Below are positions 32,059 through 40,019 of a stretch of 47,782 nt of DNA, one piece after another (positions within the stretch are counted from its first letter, which is position 1; every line of letters begins with the position of its first letter). Position numbers and translations under genes: made by a program. Where the stretch lies: contig SPJV01000123.1 in the NCBI GenBank assembly GCA_006844765.1, positions 1 to 47,782 of the forward strand, read 5' to 3'. The notes under the pieces are model-generated. The model saw only the letters and a list, made by a program, of their open reading frames with translations. It was not told the DNA's origin and ran no database searches. The stretch is from Alphaproteobacteria bacterium. Its GTDB lineage: Bacteria > Pseudomonadota > Alphaproteobacteria > UBA8366 > Aestuariispiraceae.

Positions 32059-33450
32059 CTATGCGGCAAACGGGTCATCTACCCGATGGGGGCAGCCGGC
32101 GCGTGGACATAGACGACAGCTGGGGCCGACTTCTTCCACCGGGGTGCTGGCCTCTGGCTCATAGATTGTCTTTGCCGCATCGCTCTCTAACATTGCCACC
32201 ATGTCCGTCACATAATGACGGGGTTTGCCGAAGCCGACCGCGCCGAGATGCCTTGCGCGTCCGACAAAGACAAAGCGCGCGCCATTGGGAAAAAGGACGC
32301 GTTGGCGAATGACAGTTTCCGGTGACTGTTGGGCGCGGAACAAGACCCACAGGGGGCAGGCTGATGCATAGCGCGGCACGGTCAGCTGCTCCAACCCAAT
32401 CATTTCAATGATCGTACCGGCCGCATTGGCCCGGAGATAACCGAATGTTGGATGTTCCTCTTCTTTGGGTAATGCCGTTAGTCGGTGACAAACCACCTCA
32501 ACCTCTGCCGACAAGGTCTCCGACAAGCCTTCTATGTCGTATCGCAGATCCGCAGCCCGTGTCGCAAATACCTGCATCGGCATCAGGATTGCCGCGACGG
32601 CATAGTCCATCAAGGCTTGTCTTGCCCGGGTTCGTCCCGCGTCGCTTTCAAGTACCGAACTGGATGCGATAATCTTGTCTATCGCGCCTTTCATGTGATC
32701 AGCCGCGAGAATGCGCGCCCTGCTGCGGCGAGACATTGGCAACGGATCAGTCAATCGGCCTGACAAGGCCTCTGCGGTTTGTTCAATCTCCGGAAAATGC
32801 GCGCCGGATGCATCGAATAAGGCTTCAACCTCATCGACGGGCGTTAGGACGCGTTCTTCTTCTTCAGCCTTGTCGAGATACAGGGCCAAGGCTTCAGCCA
32901 CGTCTGACAGGATGCGGCTTTCATCATTGATGATATTGTTGAAGCGCCCGCGGTTCTCAGTTGGAACGTCATATTCTGTGAGAATTTCCGAGGCGGACCT
33001 GATCGCGGCGATTCGGGATAACATCACATGTATTTGTTCCCCAAGGAACGGGTCGTTTGACATCCTGTCAGACAATGTATGTGCCCGTTCAACCGCATCG
33101 CGCTCGGATCGTGCCAGCGCGGCCATCCCCTTCGCCCATCCAGGGAACCGCCCAATCAGTTCGCTTGTTCTATCGACCTCAATCCCGAAGCCCTGGAGAT
33201 CTGGTTGGCGCGCTAACTCGGACAAGGTTGTGCTCAGCCGTTTCTCAGCACTGCTATCGAGTGCGGATAAGGGCAAGTCTAAGGCCTGCGCAATGTTGAG
33301 GAGCAACTTCCCACCGATGGGTCGCTTATTCCATTCTATCAAATTGAGATAGGAGGGAGATATCCCCACGGTCCGCGCCAAGGCGGATTGTGTTTTCCCG
33401 ACTTCCCGTCGCCGTTGCCGTATCCGGGTTCCAAGAATCGCATCTTGCAT
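32059..33450 (-). CDS. XRE-family regulator with short-chain acyl (ScfR/PF09856-type) domain
   Basis: This protein has 463 aa. The HTH domain (about residues 9-63) reads TRIRQRRREVGKTQSALA and SPSYLNLIEWNKRPIGG. A middle helical segment (about 135-195) looks like a histidine-kinase dimerisation hairpin, with H141 at the phospho-acceptor column. The C-terminal part (TFGYLRANAAGTIIEMIG, YASACPLWVLFRAQQSPETV) is the ScfR domain of RamB-like acetate/propionate regulators. It ends in a Cys cluster C445-x2-C448-x4-C453-PHR. It probably senses a short-chain acyl-CoA or related metabolite and regulates the neighbouring two-component genes, itself or the importer at 33734. AGGA lies about 10 bases before ATG. 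Confidence 0.86.
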   Translation of the reverse strand: MQDAILGTRIRQRRREVGKTQSALARTVGISPSYLNLIEWNKRPIGGKLLLNIAQALDLPLSALDSSAEKRLSTTLSELARQPDLQGFGIEVDRTSELIGRFPGWAKGMAALARSERDAVERAHTLSDRMSNDPFLGEQIHVMLSRIAAIRSASEILTEYDVPTENRGRFNNIINDESRILSDVAEALALYLDKAEEEERVLTPVDEVEALFDASGAHFPEIEQTAEALSGRLTDPLPMSRRSRARILAADHMKGAIDKIIASSSVLESDAGRTRARQALMDYAVAAILMPMQVFATRAADLRYDIEGLSETLSAEVEVVCHRLTALPKEEEHPTFGYLRANAAGTIIEMIGLEQLTVPRYASACPLWVLFRAQQSPETVIRQRVLFPNGARFVFVGRARHLGAVGFGKPRHYVTDMVAMLESDAAKTIYEPEASTPVEEVGPSCRLCPRAGCPHRVDDPFAA

Positions 33451-33527
33451 CGCAATATTTCCTACGAAATCAAGGGGGCAAAATATGGCATTAGTCGCCT
33501 GATCCCAACAGCTTACCGCACTTGCGT

Positions 33528-33616
33528 TGTAAAAAATTTACACGCATGTGAAATTTATAGAAAAGTTTTTCACAATATTTTCGTTGTTTGTCAATGAGTT
33601 ATTGAGTTTTTCACAA
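33528..33616. promoter_or_regulatory. AT-rich divergent promoter region with repeated TTTCACA/TGTGAAA elements
   Basis: This lies between the XRE gene (leftward) and the importer operon (rightward). TGTAAA-aaa-TTTACA forms a palindrome at 33528-33542. TGTGAAA (33547-33553) and TTTCACA (33568-33574) form an inverted repeat with 14 bases between. GTTTTTCACAA recurs directly at 33565-33575 and 33606-33616. These repeated elements are candidate binding sites of the adjacent XRE regulator. Confidence 0.5.
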
Positions 33617-33733
33617 ATACCATTACAAAGACCGGCGGAGTACAAAAGTATTCTATCGCCTGTCCAAGCCGGATGCTGGTCAAATAATAAGTTCGGCGGA
33701 CAACATGAGGAAACGCTCTTCTAGGGAGATTTC

Positions 33734-35077
33734 ATGATGAGCAAGACGAAGCTTAGTCGCCGCGGGCTGCTGAAAGGTTCAGCAGCTGCCGGTGTCGCAC
33801 TTGCGACCCCAACTATTTTTTCCAGCAATGTCTGGGCGGCCGGTTACACGAACGAGCCGAAGGGCAGCACGGTAACTCTCGGGTTCAACGTACCACAGAC
33901 CGGTGCTTACGCCGATGAGGGTGCCGACGAGCTGCGCGCCTATGAATTGGCTGTTGAGCATATCAATGGTGAGGGTGACGGCGGCATGCTGAACACCTTC
34001 TCCTCGAAGGCTCTGCAAGGCAATGGCGTCAACGGTAAGAAGGTCACCTTCGTTACCGGTGATACGCAGACCAAATCCGATGCGGCGCGCGCCAGTGCGA
34101 AACGCATGATCGAAAAAGACGGCGCGGTGATGATCACCGGCGGTTCTTCTTCGGGTGTTGCGATTGCCGTTCAGGGGCTTTGCCAGGATGCCGGCGTTAT
34201 TTTCATGGCAGGTCTGACCCACTCCAACGACACCACGGGTAAAGACAAGCGGGCCAACGGTTTCCGTCACTTCTTCAACACCGAAATGTCCGGCGCTGCG
34301 CTGGGTCCGGTGCTGAAAAACAACTTCGGTACGGAACGTACGGCTTATCACCTGACTGCTGACTATACCTGGGGTTGGTCACAAGAAGGGTCGATCAAGA
34401 AGTACACCGAACAGCTTGGCTGGCAGACCGCTGCTGCGGTTCGCACACCGCTCGGCGCCGGTGACTTCTCGCAGTACATCACGCCGGTTCTGAACTCCGG
34501 TGCGGACGTGCTGGTTCTGAACCACTATGGCCGTGACATGGTGAACTCGCTGACTCAAGCGGTTCAGTTCGGTCTGCGTGACAAGCAAGTCAACGGTAAA
34601 GACTTCGCGATTGTCGTTCCGCTCTACAGCCGTCTGATGGCGCAAGGTGCGGGCGAAAACGTTAAGGGCATCTTCGGTTCGACGAACTGGCACTGGTCCC
34701 TGCAGGATGAAGGCTCCAAGGCTTTCGTTAAATCCTTCGGTCAGAAGTACGGCTTCCCGCCGTCACAGGCTGCGCACACCACCTATTGCCAGGCTCTGAT
34801 CTATGCGGATGCCGCACAGCGGGCTGGTACGTTCCGTCCGTCTGGCGTTGGAGCCGCGCTCGAAGGCTTCGATTTCGATGGTCTCGGCAATGGCCCGACC
34901 ACCTATCGTGCCGACGATCACCAGTGCTTTAAGGACGTTTTGGTCGTGAAGGGTAAAGAAAACCCAGCGTCCAAGTTCGACGTTCTGGAAGTGGTCGAAG
35001 TTACCCCACGTGCGCAGGTCGAATATCCGGCCAGCATGCTGGGCGGTGAACTCGGCCCGTATAACGACGGGGCATAA
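33734..35077 (+). CDS. Branched-chain/amide-type (HAAT) ABC binding protein, Tat-exported
   Basis: This protein has 447 aa. A twin-arginine signal is clear: SRRGLLKGSAAAGVALATP, cleaved near VWAAG. The mature part is a type I periplasmic-binding fold (VTLGFNVPQTGAYADEG, AKRMIEKDGAVMITGGSSSGVA, ADVLVLNHYGRDMVN). Length and pattern suit the urea/short-chain amide and LivJ-type group; the ligand is not evident. GGGAG precedes ATG. Codon use is strongly biased as in aapJ. It is first in a binding protein, permease, permease, ATPase, ATPase operon, with a strong stem-loop after it. Proximity to an acetate-type regulator and kinase hints at an organic acid or amide, which is inference. Confidence 0.9.
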   Translation: MMSKTKLSRRGLLKGSAAAGVALATPTIFSSNVWAAGYTNEPKGSTVTLGFNVPQTGAYADEGADELRAYELAVEHINGEGDGGMLNTFSSKALQGNGVNGKKVTFVTGDTQTKSDAARASAKRMIEKDGAVMITGGSSSGVAIAVQGLCQDAGVIFMAGLTHSNDTTGKDKRANGFRHFFNTEMSGAALGPVLKNNFGTERTAYHLTADYTWGWSQEGSIKKYTEQLGWQTAAAVRTPLGAGDFSQYITPVLNSGADVLVLNHYGRDMVNSLTQAVQFGLRDKQVNGKDFAIVVPLYSRLMAQGAGENVKGIFGSTNWHWSLQDEGSKAFVKSFGQKYGFPPSQAAHTTYCQALIYADAAQRAGTFRPSGVGAALEGFDFDGLGNGPTTYRADDHQCFKDVLVVKGKENPASKFDVLEVVEVTPRAQVEYPASMLGGELGPYNDGA

Positions 35078-35106
35078 TCGCACCGTTGCTTCCTGTTTCA
35101 ACTTCC

Positions 35107-35143
35107 GGCCGCCTCCGTCGGAGCCTTCTTGACGGAGGCGGCC
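35107..35143 (+). terminator. Strong intercistronic hairpin after the HAAT binding protein
   Basis: A perfect 13-bp stem GGCCGCCTCCGTC (35107-35119) / GACGGAGGCGGCC (35131-35143) with an 11-base loop is followed by actttcttt. It probably terminates most transcripts after the binding-protein gene, letting a fraction continue into the permease genes. Confidence 0.8.
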
Positions 35144-35251
35144 ACTTTCTTTGATAAGCCGCTTATGGTTCGATTGTATTCGTTTGTGACTTGAAACGAG
35201 TTTCTCTTTTTTCACCATTTTCACGCTTGTGTATGATGAGGGGACAGAAGG

Positions 35252-36280
35252 ATGGACGCCTTTTTCCTGCAAATTCTGAACGGTCTCGATAAAGGGGGCG
35301 CCTATGCGTTGATCGCATTGGGGCTCACAATCATTTTCGGTACCTTGGGGGTCGTGAACTTTGCTCATGGGGCATTGTTCATGATGGGTGCGTTCTGCGC
35401 GGTGACGGTAAAAGCGCTTCTCGGGCTGGAAAGTGTGCGGGAAGATCCGACACAGATGACCGCCTGGGGAACACCGGTTGAAATCCGTGAGCCTTATGTC
35501 GAAACATGGTTCGGCGACTTCGGGACATTCCTACTCGATTTTTCGGTGCCTGTTTCCATATTGGTCGCGCTGCCGATTATGCTGTTCATTGGGATCGCGA
35601 TGGAGCGTGGCTTGATCCGCTACTTCTATAAGCGTCCTCATGCTGAGCAGATCCTCGTGACCTTCGGTCTCGCAATTGTTCTGCAGGAAATTGTTAAGTC
35701 GATTTTCGGCGCAAACCCAATTCCCCAACCGGCGCCGGATGTGGCCCGTGGCATGATCGATTTCGGCGTTTCGATCGGATTTGATGCAGGCAACGTTGTC
35801 TATCCAGCATGGCGGTTGATCTACTTCCTCTTCTCGCTAGCGGTGATTGGTGCTGTCTTCGCCTTCCTGCAGTTCACGACATTCGGCATGGTCGTGCGCG
35901 CCGGTATGGCGGATCGGGAGACGGTCGGGTTGCTCGGCATTGATATTGATCGCCGCTTCACGATTGTCTTTGGAATAGCGGCGGTCGTCGCTGGGCTGGC
36001 GGGGGCGATGTATACGCCGATCCTCAGTCCCGATTATCACATGGGCATGGATTTCCTGGTTCTCAGCTTCGTCGTCGTGGTTGTCGGCGGGATGGGATCC
36101 TTGGGCGGTGCTGTCGCCGCAGGCTTTCTCCTCGGCGTTCTGCAGAGCTTTGCCTCCATGAATGAAGTCAAAGCCATCCTGCCTGGTATCGATCAGATCA
36201 TCATTTATCTGATCGCTGTGGTTATCCTCTTGGTTCGCCCCCGTGGCCTGATGGGTCGCAAGGGCGTGATGGAGCACTAA
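35252..36280 (+). CDS. Branched-chain-type ABC permease (LivH/UrtB family)
   Basis: This inner-membrane subunit has 342 aa. It starts FFLQILNGLDKGGAYALIALGLTIIFGTLGVVNFAHGALFM, whose middle part ALGLTIIFG-x3-VVNFAHG is the LivH signature. An insert (about residues 55-95) and the core EQILVTFGLAIVLQEIVKSIFG follow, with the docking loop GMADRETVGLLGIDIDRRF. A ribosome site GAAGG stands just before ATG. LivM-type permease follows 3 bases later. A 174-base gap with the strong hairpin separates it from the binding-protein gene. Confidence 0.92.
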   Translation: MDAFFLQILNGLDKGGAYALIALGLTIIFGTLGVVNFAHGALFMMGAFCAVTVKALLGLESVREDPTQMTAWGTPVEIREPYVETWFGDFGTFLLDFSVPVSILVALPIMLFIGIAMERGLIRYFYKRPHAEQILVTFGLAIVLQEIVKSIFGANPIPQPAPDVARGMIDFGVSIGFDAGNVVYPAWRLIYFLFSLAVIGAVFAFLQFTTFGMVVRAGMADRETVGLLGIDIDRRFTIVFGIAAVVAGLAGAMYTPILSPDYHMGMDFLVLSFVVVVVGGMGSLGGAVAAGFLLGVLQSFASMNEVKAILPGIDQIIIYLIAVVILLVRPRGLMGRKGVMEH

Positions 36281-36283
36281 GTC

Positions 36284-37444
36284 ATGAAGCAGTTATTCTC
36301 ACTCGAGCGTAAAGACGTCATTCTGCTGGTATGTTTTACCGCAGCCGTCTTTGCAGGCCCGATCCTGATGAAACCGCTAGGCGCCGGTTATCCGGATTTG
36401 CTTCAGAAATTCGCGATCTTCGGGATTTTTGCGCTGGGCTTTAACATTCTGTTTGGCCTGACAGGGTATCTGTCCTTCGGTCATGCAGCCTTCCTTGGTG
36501 TCGGTTCTTACACCGCGGTATGGACATTTAAGTTGCTGTCCATGAACCCGGTTCCGGCAATCATATTTGCAACGGTCATCGGTGGACTGTTCAGCGCTGT
36601 CATCGGGTTTATCTCTCTGCGGCGGACGGGGATTTACTTCTCTATCCTGACCCTGGCTTTTGCACAGATGAGTTACAATCTGGCTTATTCGGTCCTGACA
36701 CCGATTACGAATGGTGAAACCGGACTTCAGCTGAACCAGGCCGATCCGCGTGTCTTGGATATCGCATTCGGCCGGGATTATGGCGCCGTTCTGCCGTCCT
36801 CCGATCTCTTCGGAATTGATATGACGGGGTGGCCCGGTTTCTACTTCTGCGCAACGATGCTGATCATCTGTTTCTTTATCGCGCTTCGGATTTTCCGCTC
36901 TCCCTTTGGGATGATGCTGCGGGCGATTAAATCCAACCAGAACCGGATGATGTATACCGGCTTCAACACGCGTCCCTACGCGCTGGCGGCCTTCGTCATC
37001 TCCGGGATGTATGCCGGCCTCGCCGGTGGTTTGATGGCGGTAACCGATCCGCTCGCCGGTGCGGAGCGTATGCAATGGACTGCCTCTGGGGAGGTTGTCT
37101 TGATGACCATCCTGGGCGGTGCGGGCACGCTTCTCGGTCCGGTGATCGGTGCCGGTGCGATCAAGTATTTCGAGAATATCTTCTCTGCCTATAACGATGG
37201 CATTCTGCAGGAAGCCTTTAGCTTCTTGCCGGAAGGACTGCAGCATGTGTTCGTGTCGGTTTCTTCGCTCTTCGTTGGCGAAGGCTGGCACCTGACACTT
37301 GGTGCATTATTCATGCTGATTGTTATCTTCCTGCCCGGCGGGTTGATGGAAGGTATCCGGCGTATTCAAGTTCTTATCAGTAACCGGTTCGGGAGTGGCG
37401 GCGGCGGTGCCGATGCCAAGTCCAATCCGGCACCGGCCGAATAA
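36284..37444 (+). CDS. Branched-chain-type ABC permease (LivM/UrtC family)
   Basis: This inner-membrane subunit has 386 aa and pairs with the LivH-type protein. Family blocks are ALGFNILFGLTGYLSFGHAAFLGVG, RRTGIYFSILTLAFAQM and the docking loop IFRSPFGMMLRAIKSNQNRMMYTGFN, followed by GTLLGPVIGAGAIKYFE. A Gly/Ala-rich tail (GSGGGGADAKSNPAPAE) extends past the last helix. It is 14 bases before the LivG-type ATPase gene, with AAGGGAGG serving that gene. Confidence 0.92.
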   Translation: MKQLFSLERKDVILLVCFTAAVFAGPILMKPLGAGYPDLLQKFAIFGIFALGFNILFGLTGYLSFGHAAFLGVGSYTAVWTFKLLSMNPVPAIIFATVIGGLFSAVIGFISLRRTGIYFSILTLAFAQMSYNLAYSVLTPITNGETGLQLNQADPRVLDIAFGRDYGAVLPSSDLFGIDMTGWPGFYFCATMLIICFFIALRIFRSPFGMMLRAIKSNQNRMMYTGFNTRPYALAAFVISGMYAGLAGGLMAVTDPLAGAERMQWTASGEVVLMTILGGAGTLLGPVIGAGAIKYFENIFSAYNDGILQEAFSFLPEGLQHVFVSVSSLFVGEGWHLTLGALFMLIVIFLPGGLMEGIRRIQVLISNRFGSGGGGADAKSNPAPAE

Positions 37445-37458
37445 GGGAGGTCGATCAA

Positions 37459-38214
37459 ATGAGCATCCTATCGGTCAAGAACGTCAATAAGAACTTCGGC
37501 GGTTTGAAAGCCCTGAACGACGTCAATCTTGAGGTTCAAGAAGGCACCGTCCACGCGATCATCGGTCCGAACGGCGCCGGCAAGTCGACTTTGTTGAACT
37601 GTTTCATCGGGCGTTTGATCCCGGATACCGGCAGTGTGACCTTCAATGGTCAGTCATTGCTGGGCATCCAACCGCATGAGATTAATCAGGCGGGGGTCAG
37701 CCGGGTCTTCCAGACACCGGAGATCTTTGAAGAACTGTCACTGATCGAGAACGTCATGATCCCGGCTTTTGCCACGCGGGATGGCGCCTTCACGATCAAC
37801 GCCTGGCATGGTGTGTCAGATGAGGGCCTGCTTCGCGACAAGGCATCGGAGATGCTGGCGGATGTCGGTCTGGCTGAAAAACGTCATGATATCGCAGGCC
37901 AACTGTCGCGCGGTGATAAGCGGCGTTTGGAACTGGCAATGTGTCTGGTTCAAGATCCAAGGCTCTTACTTCTAGATGAGCCGACAGCCGGTATGGCGCG
38001 CGCGGATACGAACAACACGATTGATCTCATGAAACGGATTGCATCCCGTGGCATGACGATGGTCGTGATCGAACATGACATGCATGTCGTGTTTTCCCTG
38101 GCGGAGCGGATTTCCGTCCTGGCCCAGGGAACCGTGATCGTCGAAGATCAGCCCGAGAACATCAAGGGCAACCTGAAAGTCCAAGAAGCCTATCTGGGCG
38201 GAGCGCATCTATAA
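37459..38214 (+). CDS. Branched-chain-type ABC ATPase (LivG/UrtD family)
   Basis: This cytoplasmic ATPase has 251 aa. Walker A is GPNGAGKST, the signature region reads QLSRGDKRRLELAMCL (the SGGQ is degenerate, as often in LivG/UrtD proteins) and Walker B is LLLLDEPTAGM. It ends KVQEAYLGGAHL, the typical LivG tail. AAGGGAGG precedes ATG. It forms a heterodimer with the next ATPase to drive the LivH/LivM-type pore. Confidence 0.92.
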   Translation: MSILSVKNVNKNFGGLKALNDVNLEVQEGTVHAIIGPNGAGKSTLLNCFIGRLIPDTGSVTFNGQSLLGIQPHEINQAGVSRVFQTPEIFEELSLIENVMIPAFATRDGAFTINAWHGVSDEGLLRDKASEMLADVGLAEKRHDIAGQLSRGDKRRLELAMCLVQDPRLLLLDEPTAGMARADTNNTIDLMKRIASRGMTMVVIEHDMHVVFSLAERISVLAQGTVIVEDQPENIKGNLKVQEAYLGGAHL

Positions 38215-38242
38215 GCGCCGCAATGGCACGGAGGAAAATGTC

Positions 38243-39043
38243 ATGGAAGCCCAAAACAATCCCGAGAACCTGCTGGGTGGCGACCAATTTGATGGTGTGG
38301 CACCGGGTATGAAACCGAAGATGGCGGAAGGTGGCCAACGGGCCTTCTTCTCGTGCTGGGATATCCACGCTTATTATGGCGAGAGCTATATCGTTCAAGG
38401 CGTTAGTTTCGATGTGCGAGAAGGGGAGATTGTTGCTCTTCTCGGTCGGAATGGTGCCGGTAAGACATCGACCTTGCGGGCGATCGCACGGGTCGATGAT
38501 CCGGCCCTTCATCACGGTGAGATCTGGCTTGATCACCAACCACTCCACACGATGAGATCGCATCAGGCATCTCAGCTGGGCATCGGACTGGTACCGGAAG
38601 ATCGACGGATCATCCAAGGGCTGACGGTTGAAGAAAATCTGAAGCTTGCCCAAATCGCACCACCCGTTGGCTGGTCGATTGAGCGGATTTATGACCTGTT
38701 CCCCCGCTTGGGTGAGCGGCGGACGCAGGAAGGCACAACGCTTTCCGGCGGTGAGCAGCAAATGCTCTCCATTGGTCGGACCCTGGCGCGGGATGTGAAG
38801 CTTCTTCTGCTGGATGAGCCTTATGAAGGTTTGGCACCGGTTATTGTTCAAGAAATCGAAAAGACCCTTGAACAGATCAAAATCCTCGGCATGACCACAA
38901 TTATTGTCGAACAGAATGCGATTGCGGCCCTGCATCTGGCGGACCGCGCCATCATTCTCGATATGGGCCAAGTGGTCTTTGATGGTAAGGCTCAAGAGGT
39001 CCTGGATAACGCAGATTTGCGGCAACAGTACCTGGCGATCTGA
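38243..39043 (+). CDS. Branched-chain-type ABC ATPase (LivF/UrtE family)
   Basis: This cytoplasmic ATPase has 266 aa. Walker A is GRNGAGKTS, the signature is LSGGEQQM and Walker B is LLLLDEPYEGLAP, with the LivF tail EVLDNADLRQQYLAI. An N-terminal extension of about 33 residues (MEAQNNPENLLGGDQF and on) precedes the usual start; it is hydrophilic and of unknown role. GGAGG stands upstream of ATG 38243, so the extension is probably translated. It is the last gene of the importer operon, followed by a hairpin at 39063-39086. Confidence 0.91.
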   Translation: MEAQNNPENLLGGDQFDGVAPGMKPKMAEGGQRAFFSCWDIHAYYGESYIVQGVSFDVREGEIVALLGRNGAGKTSTLRAIARVDDPALHHGEIWLDHQPLHTMRSHQASQLGIGLVPEDRRIIQGLTVEENLKLAQIAPPVGWSIERIYDLFPRLGERRTQEGTTLSGGEQQMLSIGRTLARDVKLLLLDEPYEGLAPVIVQEIEKTLEQIKILGMTTIIVEQNAIAALHLADRAIILDMGQVVFDGKAQEVLDNADLRQQYLAI

Positions 39044-39062
39044 CGTAAGTTAGATCGAATCG

Positions 39063-39086
39063 AACTGACTGGTTTCCCGGTCAGTT
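39063..39086 (+). terminator. Hairpin after the HAAT importer operon
   Basis: AACTGACTGG (39063-39072) pairs with CCGGTCAGTT (39077-39086), one T-G wobble, tetraloop tttc, 20 bases after the last ATPase stop. There is no U-run, so termination is uncertain. CCTTAAGT occurs twice just downstream, in the region that must hold the promoter of the next gene. Confidence 0.5.
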
Positions 39087-39193
39087 TGAAGACCGACCTT
39101 AAGTCCGGCCTTAAGTACAGTGTTTCTGGGGCACCTATAATCCGTGCAAGCGAGAGCGTTTGCGCATGCGGTGGGAGCGGAGGGTCGTGCACG

Positions 39194-39856
39194 GTGGCGA
39201 AATCTAATGACCAAGGCGTAGAACGAGAGACCCTTGCTCTCGATACGAAACTTGAGCGAGAGTTCGTCCAGCCTTTGACAGCGATGCGCGGCGCGTTGGA
39301 GATCCTGCGCGATTACCCCGAAATGGAAGACGACGAACGCCGTCGCTTCATCTCCGTCGCATTGAACGGATGCCGACGGTTGGAGGTTAGCGTTACCCAT
39401 CTTTCTCATGCTGTTTATGATAAGAGCGATAGGATGTTCTCCCTATCAGGTGGCGCCGCAGTTGAATCGGAATCAGAATCGACATCTTCAGAATCAACAT
39501 CTGCGGATTTCCCGGAGTGCCTTCGAATGTTGGATGAGGATACGCTTGAGCTTGATTTGTGCGATGTGGTCTTCAAAAGCTCAGAGGACGTGGGCGCTTT
39601 TTTTGATCCCATTGATCATTGTATTGAACGGATGGATCGAAGTTGGTTCTTTGTCGTAAATATTGAGAACAACAAGGTCTGGCCTGAGGCTTGGGTCAGT
39701 CATGCCCATCGGCTGAAGAAGATTTCTGTTTCCTACTCCCGGGCCTTCATCCGGTATGACGCGAGCGATCATTCGGATGCGACGGTTCTTAACTCGCGTG
39801 AGGAGGCCCTGTCGGTTGTCGCCCAGTTGCACGCGCGTATCCCAACATCGTCATAG
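39194..39856 (+). CDS. Orphan protein with a DHp-like helical hairpin lacking the histidine
   Basis: This protein has 220 aa from GTG 39194, which has GGAGGG about 9 bases upstream. Residues 20-75 (EREFVQPLTAMRGALEIL, then a second helix with RRRFISVALNGCRRLEVSVTHL) read like the HisKA dimerisation hairpin of histidine kinases, but the H-E-L-R-T-P core is replaced by R-E-F-V-Q-P, so no phospho-acceptor is present. A Ser/Glu linker (about 90-103) made by a short DNA repeat leads to a mixed alpha/beta domain (DLCDVVFKSSEDVGAFFDPI, WFFVVNIENNKVWPEAWVSH). I do not recognise that domain. It could be a dimerising adaptor or a competitor for a response regulator. Confidence 0.65.
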   Translation: MAKSNDQGVERETLALDTKLEREFVQPLTAMRGALEILRDYPEMEDDERRRFISVALNGCRRLEVSVTHLSHAVYDKSDRMFSLSGGAAVESESESTSSESTSADFPECLRMLDEDTLELDLCDVVFKSSEDVGAFFDPIDHCIERMDRSWFFVVNIENNKVWPEAWVSHAHRLKKISVSYSRAFIRYDASDHSDATVLNSREEALSVVAQLHARIPTSS

Positions 39857-40019
39857 GTACATGGCCAGGGCACGAGCGCACTATCGTCTCCGTTGGGTCG
39901 ATTCTGCGGACGCTCCTGTAGCCTCGCCCAACCGCTTATCCTTATGTTCCGGGTTGGCATCGCGACTATAGTCTGGGACTGTCACAGGCTGTTGCACCCG
40001 ATACATAGGATTTTTAGGA

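Noticed and set aside
36377..37291. 304-codon frame antisense to the LivM-type permease gene
   Set aside because: Its composition is the complement of a membrane protein gene (rich in R, H, Q, D) and no start signals are present.
38162..39025. 287-codon frame antisense to the LivF-type ATPase gene
   Set aside because: The ATPase on the other strand has every ABC motif; the antisense product has none.
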